Source of the DNA: Effrenium voratum
Lineage: Eukaryota > Sar > Dinophyceae > Suessiales > Symbiodiniaceae
DNA length: 64,000 nt
Direction: 5' to 3'
NCBI GenBank assembly: GCA_963377175.1
Contig: CAUJNA010001846.1
Span: 557,501 to 621,500, forward strand
The notes beneath the pieces were generated by a model. The model had not been told where the DNA came from. It did not search any database and was given only the letters and a program-made list of their open reading frames with translations. This document shows, piece after piece, positions 23,901-35,900 of this stretch. Every line of letters starts with the position of its first letter. Within the stretch, counting starts at the first letter, position 1. The position numbers were made by a program, and so were the translations under genes.

Positions 23901-26900
23901 TAATTCTATTCGTTCTTTTATTTCTGAGTGTATCTTCATTACTACATTAAGTCATCATCTCTTTAATTCTCCAGTGATGACTATGTCATCATATTATTCC
24001 ATTTTCAATAGAATAATGACCATATGCTAAACTATCACCTGTATTAGTCCAGTATCTTTTATTTTCATAACTATTCAAACTAATCTTTGTTGTTCTAATA
24101 CTATAAATTTTATGGTTTTTACTTCTAATACTATTGAATGATTTATGTATAACTTCATTAGTTTGTAAAACCTTATCATATTCTTTATATGTCAGTTGCC
24201 TCCTCACTATGTGCTTTGCTGTGCCCTTGCATTTCTTATGTTCTTTTTCTTCTCCATAGATTTGAAAAGCGTAACACTTAGGACGAAGTCCAATAAACCC
24301 TGTAATAATTTTGCTACTGCATTCATCCTTAAATTTACCCAACGTCTTTTTATTAGTAGTATCATAGCATTTATGATAAATAGGATAATCTGAAAAATCC
24401 ATTTCATCTTTAATATCATGAAGATCTTTATAAATGTCATCAGTCTTAGTATGAAATACAAAACTATCAGTGTCAGTATAAACCATTCTAATATTATCTC
24501 CGTATTTAGGTTTCATAACATCATAATAAAACTTATACATATGTTGCTTACTCAAATCTAAAATACTCATTCCAATGAATATAGGTTTATCTAATTTCAA
24601 TTGTGCTTTTTGTTTCTCAACTCCTACTAAATTATCGCTGATAATATGACTATGTTTAAATGATGGATTATTAACACATTTCATAAATCTTGTTTCATCA
24701 CTCACTATTTCAAAATCTAAGTGTTTCCTTTTGTCTTCCATCGTTTTTCCGAACACGGCATTATTCATTAATTTGTAAACATCTTTCTCAAAATCATTGT
24801 TGGCATTCTTTCTTTTCTCAGTGCTAAATTCAATGTAAGGTTTTAATATCTCTTTCTGACTGAAGTTTATTGCTCTGTGTATTTTCTTTAGTTTCAATCC
24901 GTGTTTTAAATAAAACTGTAAAGTTCTAATATGGACTACATACTTTTATTCAATATTAATTTATTTGTTTTTTTCATCTTTAGGTTTTTTCTTATTCAGT
25001 ATTTCATAAATTTCAACTTGTTTATCTGATAACATATCTGCTTTAACATTCATAATTTCAGGTGCCATTGGATAGTCATTGTGTAAATCGTGCAGTTCTT
25101 TAGGGTATTCTAAACCAACTTCTAAGATGTATCCAGTATTACCATTAGCATAGTTTAAAATATCATCTTCTGTTATTTTAGTATCCCACTTTAAATTTTT
25201 GTATGGCAGCTTTTGTATCATTGCTAATCCATATAAGTTATTAGCATCAAAATAGTTAATAACTACTTTCTTTGCAATCATCGCCCATATAAATATTAGT
25301 TGCCTCTACTTTCTTACAGGCAGTCTGTGTCATCCCACCACGAAGTCCGGTCTCTATCATTTCATACATATCTTGGTCATAAACTAAATCTATTTCAACA
25401 CCAGTTAATTTTAACATAGCATCAAAAGCAAAATTAGGCAGTGTGTAATAATATACTGGATCTAAACCGTAATCTTGAATACATACATCTCTAAAATTTT
25501 CAAAAATATCAGTTAATAACAAAACATCTGTTTTCAAATACAAATCGTGATATTCACCCATGTTTTTAATCTTAAAGTGTTTCCATATTACTTTTGCTTT
25601 TTCATAGTCTTCATCCGTTATATTATCCTCACTTAACCTACTGTAAAACATATCTTTAGTTGGTAGACTTTCATCTTCAAACTTTTCTATTGAATTCATA
25701 TAGTCATACGGATAAACTCCCTTCTCTGTTAATAAGTCCAAACATTTTTCACTTTTAATAATATCATTATTTGTACTAAATCTGAAATTGTTCTGCCAGT
25801 TGTCTTTTATTATCCATTTTCTTTTATCTTTATCATCTGTGTTATCATATTTTGTCAATGATACTAATTTATCTAAAGAAGCAGTTATAAAACTAAAACT
25901 GTCCTTAACACTTAAACAATCAAAACCGATATTAATAAACTTTTCACTGTTCTGTGCTATTACATCTATTTTCTTCTGATTACTTAACTTATCAGCATTT
26001 TGAATAATTAAATGTCCATCATAATTTTTCATATTATGAAAAACACTGGTATTTTAAAATATTTATGACAAAAGTTTAAATTACAAATGCTATGAGCACA
26101 ACCCCTATATTTACCTGTGAAATGGCAATGGTCACGAACTTTCTTATATTTCTCTGCTTCCTTTTCATTCTTATAATCATATCTAAACGCGTCACCACAA
26201 ATAAAACAATGAGTTGCATTTTTAAAGTCTTTCTTATTTTCATCACTCATATCAATTTCTTTATTTTCTTTCATTTTGTCTTTAATGTCTTCTCTTATCT
26301 CATTAATTTTACTACAAAAAACATTAACGGCATCACTTCCTCGATATAAATATTCATAATTAGAACCATCAACTGAATTAACCATATTCAACATAAAACC
26401 ACAGGGTTTATGTTCTTGATAATTGTAAGTTTTAATACTTTCATCTGTTGGTTTATCAACTTCCTCAGTTAAACATTCAAAGTCAGCATAAATAACAAAT
26501 GGACACCTTAACTTTTTAAAGTGATGCTTGAATTTCATTTTTTCTTCTGGTTTAGGCATTTTTATTTGTTGACCTTCAACTTCCATACAACCCTTGTCAT
26601 AGTGTTTCTTTAGGAGTTCGGGAGTTCCAAACCCATTTTGACAATATTTACAGAAAAACGAAGCACTACAAAATTTACTTTTCTGACTGTTAATAAGTCT
26701 GCTCATATGCTTAATGTAGGCATAATGACTAGCACCTCCCTCATCAATTCTTAACAAATCAATATGACAAGAAGCATCCTTATTTTTCAGTGCTCTATGT
26801 TTAACTATTTGCTCTGTAACTTCATCAATTACAAAAACATTAATGGACACCTTAGGGTTTTGTTCTTCAAACTTATCAATATCATCATTATTCACAGGAT

Positions 26901-29900
26901 AATTTATTCCATCAAAGTTCAAGTCGCTTTCCACTTTTTTATAATGATAAAAATATTCTGGATGCTTATTTTCATAGATTTTATGATAAGCACATTCAAC
27001 ACAATATTTAAAACACTTTTCATCTTTATTTTGAATATTAATACATGCTCTTTTGGACTTTACCCATTTTGGTAGTTCAATATATTGTCCTGCTCTTGTA
27101 GGGTTGTATTTGTTATACATAATGTGGATGCTTTCAACTTTAACTATCATCAATCCTGATTGATACAGTGCCATTTCTAAAATTCTAGTTTCAATGTCTG
27201 GTTTCATATTGTTCAATGCTTTTTTCAAATCATCTTCATTATTTATGGTATATGACCTTGTCTTTGCACTAACTAATTGCTCTTCTTCAAATATATTATG
27301 TACTCTTAATGATACGACAGCGTTTAATTTCATACCCTTATGTTCTTTTAAATATTCACTTAGTTTATCAAACTGGTAAACAAAATAAGTCAATCCATTT
27401 AAACCTTTCAAATTGATGTTAGAAATGATGTAAGCATTGGCATATGCTCTACAAGCGCTTCTTTCCTCTGTTATTGTTGCTTTCTTCTTGACTGCGTGTT
27501 TTAAGACTGTTCTTGTTCCTACTCTTTCTCTTATTTGGTTTGCTTTGTATTCATTAGTTTTCTTTACGCTTTCAAGTTGTTTGATGAGTTTTTTGCTTAT
27601 TGGTTTATCAGCGTTGTATCTGTATTGGTTGTTTCCTATGATTATTGTTTTCAATTGTTTACCTTTTTTATTTAATTTATATTGTCCTACATTGTTTTTT
27701 AGAATGTATTTAACGATTTTAGTATTTTCATCCGGCGCTAAATTTCTATTCATATTAATAAGTATATATTTATTAATATAAATATCTCCTTAAGTCAAAA
27801 TCAAATTTATAATTTCTATGAAGTAAAGCAATTACTCATTTACTAAAAGCAATTCGTGACGTAGATAATGTCTGCTTAAACCTTCTAAAATATAATATTT
27901 TTGTAGTGTCATATCTCTCTCTATTTTTTCAATGTTAAATTTTCTGTCAGACCATTTTGAAATTGTTTCTTTTCGTGTGGAATAATTACCTTTACCTTTC
28001 TTATAGATTTTAACCATATCACCAACAGATAATTGGGGGTATTTCCTCATGTGCTTCTGCTTTAATGTTAGATTTGCCTTTACATTTATTCTATTTTCAT
28101 CCTTGTGTGCTTCAATAGGTTTCATTCCATTTGATGAGTGTAAAGTATCATTATATTTTTTCAGTGTTGGTTTTAACATATCAGTCCATTTTCCCTTTGT
28201 AAAATTCATTCTATCACTTATTCCCTTTTTCATCGTCCTAATAAATCTCTCTCCTATATTCGCATGTGTCATTGTTTTCTTTTGACTTATGCCTAGACTA
28301 TCTAAATATTTTTTGACATCCGAGTAAAATGCTCCGTCATCATCACTATAAATTTCAATCGGTTCACCCATAATTTTAAAACTTTCTTTCAATGCTTTTA
28401 AAACATTTGGACTTGCTCGCTCAGGCATTGGAACAACATTACCTAATTTACTGAAAGCATCAATTACAATTAAAGCATATCTTTCTTCACCTTCTTTCTT
28501 AAATATGTTCATATCCATAATATCTATTTGGAATTCTGCTCTGGCATAAGGCACTAAGAAACTATTATATTTTTGATATGGTTTAATTTGTTTATTAGGT
28601 TGCTTCTTCAACCAATCACCCACTTCTTTTAGAGTAAATGATGCATCTGTCTCATTTGCTTGTTTGTATAAACTTTGCTTTGAACCATACCCTCGCTCCA
28701 AATCGTAAAATAAATTACTTAATATTTCATCTTTTGTAAGTTTACTCATTATAATACTGATTAGTTTTTATTAATTTTATTTAATAAAAATAATCACATT
28801 ATTTCTCTTGCTTTTTGACACTTTCTAGATTTCTCATGTCTTTTGATGTTTGAAGAATTACTCATCGTTTTTCCACACATATTGCAGGTGTAAGGATGGT
28901 TCTGCTTTTCTTGAAAATATTTACTCTGGTATGCTTGTTTTTTTGTTTTATTTAATCTCTCTTCCTCACTTGATGTTGGTATTACATCAGCATCTGAACT
29001 ATCATAATGTCTTTGAATGTCTGCTCCAAACCTGCTATTCATATATATCATACTCATAAAACTGCTATACTCATCATCATCAAGAGTGTTTAAATAATAA
29101 TTGTCTCTTATATCATTAGAATGTCTGCTGTAGAAAGGCATTACTATCTTATTATATTAAAGTGATATTCCCTTAAGTCTATTTTGTTAAAATATCTATT
29201 AATAATAATTACAAAGTAATTATCAATATTAACTAGATTTTTCTTTACTACTGCTTGACGGTTGCTCTTCTTCATTTTCACTTTCAGCATCAGTAGGAAT
29301 AGGCATGTCGGTTGGCGGTGCTATTTCATAATTAGCATTTTCTTCTGACGATGATGAATTAACAGTATGTGTTGAAGAACTATTAACAGTGATAGGTGGA
29401 GAACTATGAACACTAACAGGTGGTTCTGTGTTTAAGTCAACTTCCTCACTAACATTTGTACTCAACCAACTCATTATAGCAGTTGCTATATCGTATGATG
29501 TTACTAATGAATTCATTGTTAAATTAACTAATAACTCAGAACCTTGAATTGTAGTTAATGTAGTGTGGTATGTTAAATGTGCTACTATTTGTCCTATACT
29601 AAAACCTGACCTCATCATAAATTCTATAATCCTCATCAACATAAATAATTTCTTTCTATATTTATCAATGTCATCATCTTTTTTGTCACGGCTTCGCCCT
29701 GAGGGGGTTGATTTATCAACCCCGTCACCATCATCATCATCGTCATCATCATATAAATCAAGGTCATATGTAAATGCTTCTGCTTCTGCTTCAGCCTTGG
29801 TTAACAATTTGCTTTTGAAACTCTTTGAAGAACCACCTAATAATTTTGTCATATCATCAAAATTATAAGTTTGTGTCGCTTTATCATTTGGTAGGTCTGT

Positions 29901-32900
29901 TTGTGTTGCCTTGTTTTCTTTGTTAAGCGTTTGTGTTGCCTTGTCTGCCATCATAACTTGAGCGTTCATATATCTTTCCTTATTTTTATAATTCATTAAA
30001 TCCATTTCATCAAAATCAAAATTATTCAATAACATATCTTTCTTGTATTTCTTCAATATAACTGTTGTTTGTATTTTGCTTGTGATTGTTTGTTTAAGAA
30101 TTTCATCAAAAGTAGGGCGCTTCCTTAATTCGTGTTTGAGGTTGTCAATCATTTTATATAATTATTGATAAATTATATACATGATTTAATTAAACCTCTG
30201 ATGCTTTACCTTTTCCTTTCATAACTCTCCAATCTCCCATTCGTTTTCTTAGTAGTTCATCATTTACTTCTGTTGTCCATTTTCCACTGTCTATTAGTTC
30301 CTCCACCAGTCTAAGTAAATAAGCTCTACCTGTTTCACCTCTACCTTTTCCTTTCTTCTTTTTTTTGTTATACTCCTTTTCTTGTTCTTCAGTAAACATT
30401 CCTCTTAAATGTAATTGAAATAATAAATCTTCTTCCTGAACGTTCGTTGTTTGTTTCCAGTGTTTCATATCAGTTGAATAATCAATGGTTTCCTTGATTC
30501 TTCTTGATGGTTCTGCTGGGACTGAGGATGAACTGCCAGCGTTGTCCATTTTTTGCTCTCTTGATGATGCCACTTTCTTTGCTACATCTTTGAATTTACG
30601 ATTTACAAGGCCTTTAACATATTCTTTAACTGCTTCGTCTTCTGTCATAAGCGGTTCTAATGGTGGCAAGTCTTCAGTATCGCTTGATTTTGCAGTTACC
30701 ATTGACTGGATACTTGGTCTTCTCCCCTCTTGTCCTTCTAATTGTCTTGCTCGCTGTGCTCGTTGGTGTAGGTCTGCTATTTGTTCGCTACTAACTCTTT
30801 TTGAAACTTGACTGATTTGTCGTTCGTGTTGTTCCTCTGCATCATCCATTGAGGCACTTAGTGATTGTATTGCTTCATCTCTTAAATCATCCATTTCATC
30901 GTCTCTCGATATATCAAAATGTTCTGTTTGATTTTCCCCATCTAACATTTTTTGAAAGCGTTGTTGTCTCAAATCTACTGTATTATTATCGTACACTGTT
31001 CCCAATGGACTGTCACGAAAATAATAAGCGTTTCTGTCTATTACATCTCTGATATTATTATTTTTGTATTCTTCCTTTGTAACTTCCTTTATCAGTTCAT
31101 TATAAGACGGTCTTAATCTCAATTGTGATTTTAGCGTTTTCATCTGTTCATTGTCTAATCTCATTAGTATATTAAATTAATTAGATTATAATTTATTAAT
31201 CTAATTAATCCAATTAATTTAATCAAAATTAAAATCCTTTCTTAATTGATTGATTATTCCTTTCTTCTTCTTAATAATTTCTGAATATGATTTACCTGTT
31301 TCACTTGATGGGTGATGTCTCAACTTTTCACCTTCCAACCTTTGAATTTCATGAAAATACGCCTGCGCTTCATCTTGATATCTTCTTTTATTTTGAAATA
31401 CAGAATAATCTTTTTTAGCGCTATGACGTTCTAATTGTTCTTGTAAGTCTTTCAAATATGTATAATTAGGTTGATGTGCCTTGTTGTCTCCTTCATAATA
31501 GTAATGTTGAGTTGATTTATATTTCTTCTTCTTTTTGGGTTTATTTGTTTCAAAAACTGCTTTTCTATCAATAACATCACTGATATTCGGTTTGTCTTTA
31601 TTTTGCGGTTCTGTTATTCTGTTTACAACGTTGTCATAAATTTCTCTACGGCGCATAAGCAATTGTTTCTTATCAATAATCATTATATATAATACTAATT
31701 AGATTATAAATATATTTATCAAATAATTTTATTTGCTAAATTATTAATTTTCTGTTTATTTTTATTATCTCGCTCTACCTTCATATTATTGTAACGGTCT
31801 TTTGCAGTTTCAAATACTTTATTAGCAGTTGTTTCTAAATGTTTTTTCAATCGTTCTTCAACTCTTCTTTCTATTTCTTGTTCATCAACTTTTGGAATAT
31901 TATCTTTAACTTTTTCATATACATTCTTCTCAAATTCTTTTGCTTGTTCTGGATGCATATTTTTTCTTCGAACAACTTTGTTAGGGTCTGGTTCTTTTTT
32001 AACTGGTATTCCATTACAGTTATGACGATATTTGAAAGTGTATTTTGTTAAATATTTTTTACATTTTGGGCATTCCACTTTCTCAGTTGAGTATGTTTTA
32101 GATTTTAATTCTTGTTTTGGTTCGTGGTCTTCTTCTTCTACTTTATTATTTTCTTCATTTATAATATTATTAGTTTCTACTTCTTTACTTTCTTCCTTAA
32201 TAATAGGTTCTTCTTTAATTTCTTCTACTTCTTTAGGTGCTTCATTATTTTCACTGCCTACATCTACTATTTCAATATTTTTAACCATATAATTAGTATA
32301 TAATAAATATTTATATTAAAATATTTAATATATGCTTTCCTAACTTTCAAAAAATGTTAAACTAAAACTACTTGTTGTTCCATTCATATTTAAAACTCTA
32401 CCCGACGCATCAGTAAATCTAAAATGAAGTCTATTCAATGAACGCATACTAACATCATTAGCATCATTTAAAATTAGTTCATTATCATATATGAGGTTGC
32501 CGAATGATGTTAAAACTGGTACTTTCTTTATTATTGATGAAGTACCAAAACTACATAACTGGTTTCCGTTACTTAATTCATTACAATGAATATAAATATT
32601 TTTAACAGGTAAAAATGATATAAATCCACTAACAAAAGGATCTGTTGTACTATTTACTTTTTCAGTAGTATTTCCTAAAATATCATTAATACTATTAGGA
32701 TAATTTCTATCATAATCAATACTAAAACTATAATTAGTTTTTAATTCTTTATCTGTATGGATTATAAAAAATACGAAATATAATTACAACTTATAGTTAT
32801 ATTATTTGTTTTTAATGAATAACTACAAGTAAAAAAAACACTATTTCCATCAGTTCCATTAGTAGCAGTATTCAATTTATTTTGTAATTCGGTTGCTAAT

Positions 32901-35900
32901 TCACTACCTACATAACTACCTTTATCAGGTGCTACAATAAAATAATATACTGGTGCTCCTATTAATATCCCTCCTAATGTTAAATATAATCTGTTATTTA
33001 AATTATCTTCAATTGGATAAAATGAATTAGCGATAGATACTTCGTGACAAATCATTTTAGTATTTGGTCCGCATTCTTGTTGCTCTCTTAAATTAATAAC
33101 AAAATATGATGTAGATTGACTGTCATTTAAATCACGATAAGCACTGTTGATATATATTTTACGAAATCTCATTATATCAATTATTTAGAAATTTTATAAT
33201 TTAATTATATATGAAAAAATATATTATTTAAAAGAAGGGAAATTAAAATCATACAATCCTCTTCATCAAGGTTATGAGTTGTCTTCAACAACTCATCAGC
33301 TTGATCAGTTGTCTTCAACAACTCATCAAGGTCATAGCGAAATGTATAGAAAAATAATTAATGAAATTCAACAAGAAAAGTCATTATTCAAACCTAAATA
33401 TAATAATAATTTATCTGACACAGAAGGATTAAACAAAGCATATACAAATGGTAAAGGTTATTATTTAGATAATAATAAACTATATGTTGCTGGAACATTT
33501 GGTAAGTCTAATATTATCTCAAATATTAATGATATTTTAAGTGATATTACAATTCCATTTGGTTTAAGTTCATACAGTGAAAGGTATAGAGATATTAGCG
33601 ATATACTTGATGAAAACCATAATATTAGTGAAGTTATTTCACATTCATTGGGTAGTAGTGCGAGTGCTAAATATTTAAAAGAAAATCCTGATAGAAATAT
33701 TAGATTAACTACTTACGGTGCTCCTTTTATTTCAATGTCAAACAAAAACAATGACAACTACACAAGCCTAAGAAATTTTGGAGATATAGTCAGTATTTTA
33801 GATAGAGGCAGTATAACATCAAATAGAGGAGGTTTTAACCCATTAACAAATCATCAACACTCATTATATGGTGATACTGGCAAGGACGTATCAAGAAGCA
33901 TTGAACCTGTAAAGGAAATTTTGTAGTCTTATATATAATGCCTAATAATGATATAAAAAATACTATAAATCCTAAAAAGAAAGTCAGTTATGATGACATT
34001 AAAAAGATTGTAGAAGATGAACGCGAACCTAATTATAAGGTTGAACATAATAATATTAAAAATAAATCTAAAAAACTATTAAATAAAAGTTCTAAAAAAG
34101 AAGTTATAGATTATTCACACTTTAAAATAAATTAATTTAATAATAGAATAATTAATATTTTTCTATTATTAAATATATAAGTTATGGAAACATTAGATAT
34201 TGAAGATGTACTTGTAGAGAAGAATTTAAGATTTAAATTAAAAGACGGTGGTTCTTATGTTCGGTCAAAAGAAAGTAAAAACTTTTATCCTTCATCGGTT
34301 TCTACTTATACCGCTGATACAAAATCAGTAATTAGATTTAACATTACTGGACCACCTAACCAATGGTTGTCCCTACCTTCGTTATTATTAGGATTTACTC
34401 TAAACAACACTGATGATTCAGCAAGTAATGAACTCAGACCAATTGATACAGCCGGTTTCTTTGATAGAGTCCGTGTGCTTATGGGCGAGGTTATTGTATG
34501 CGATTTAAATTCTCTTTCTCGTGCGAGCACAATGAAAGATGTATTAAAATCATCAGAAGAAAAAAGAATTGATGAAGCATTAGGTTTTGGAAATACTCTT
34601 CTTAATCACGATGGACGGTTTTTAACTTGTGATGCGGCAGCAACTTCTTCTACCCAAGCAGTCGTTAGAAATGTTACCAATAGCAATTTTAGAGGAATTA
34701 AAGGAGGTAAAGGTGCTAATGTCTATTTTGATTTAAACTTAAAATGCTTCAAGACTTGTGAAAACTGGATACCTTTATCTTATTGTCCAATAACAGTTGA
34801 ATTATATTTAACAAGTGATGTATTAAAACCAATTGTTACTAGAACAGGACTTTTTACTGCTTCAAATACGAGTATCACTTGGTCAGTTACAAAACCTTTG
34901 TTCAAAGGCAACGTTTACACCCTCGACGATAGTTTATATGCAGAATATGCAAAAATTTTAGAAACTGGCTCTCTTCCAATTACATTTGAAACTGAAACCA
35001 TGCAAGAACAAACAGCATCTGCTGAAACTGAAGTATTTACTACAATTGTCCGTAATGTATCTAAATTAAAAAAAAAAAAGTTTATTTCTTTTTCAAACCC
35101 ATCTGCAAAAACTTATGTTGGAGGTTATGGAGAGTTGTTGAAAGAATATAACCGTATGTATCATCCATTAGGGAATATAACAAATGGTGTAGGTATTTAT
35201 AACCCAGAATATGATTTACCGCTTCTTTAGTAATCGGTAATCAAGTCATACCAAGTCAAGAAATTCAAGGTGTTCATGAAGCGTACGCCCATCTTATGCA
35301 TTGTTGTGATAAACCAATTTTAGTTAGAGCAGAAGATTACAGGTCTCACGCTTTTATGTATGGTTTTAATTTACAAAAATTAGAAAGTGCAAATTATACT
35401 GGTATGAACCTTAAAAATAACTCAAATATGGTAATAAAAATAAAGGCGTTGGATGGTTCAACATTATATACTGAAAAGAAAATGGCCGAGAGAATGTATA
35501 TGCTCTTGGTTCATGAGTGCATTCTTGAAATCCGTTCAAATTCTGTAACATTTTATGATTAAAAAGAAAATATGATATTATTAATTTTCTAATTAATAAT
35601 ATAATATTATGAGCAAAAACTTAATGAATATCTTTGATATTACACCAAATATAATTAGACAAGTAAAAGATGGGGCAGTCAATGATATAGAAGATCTTTA
35701 CGCGAGTAAATCCGACATTCAAACAGTATTAGATAGTAAAGCAGACCAAGCAGACACCTATACAAAGGAGCAGATACATGCTAATTTTTATGATATAACT
35801 GAAGCATACAATAAAACATAAATTAATGTATTATCAAATAATATTAGTTCAACTACACATTTAATAGGTAATTTAAATTCTACTACGACAACTAATTTTA

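Noticed and set aside
24196..24393. Plus-strand hydrophobic ORF opposite the polymerase
   Set aside because: Antisense shadow of the polymerase C-terminal piece; the same holds for other plus-strand ORFs at 26092, 26764, 27437, 28049, 29563, 30485 and 32032.
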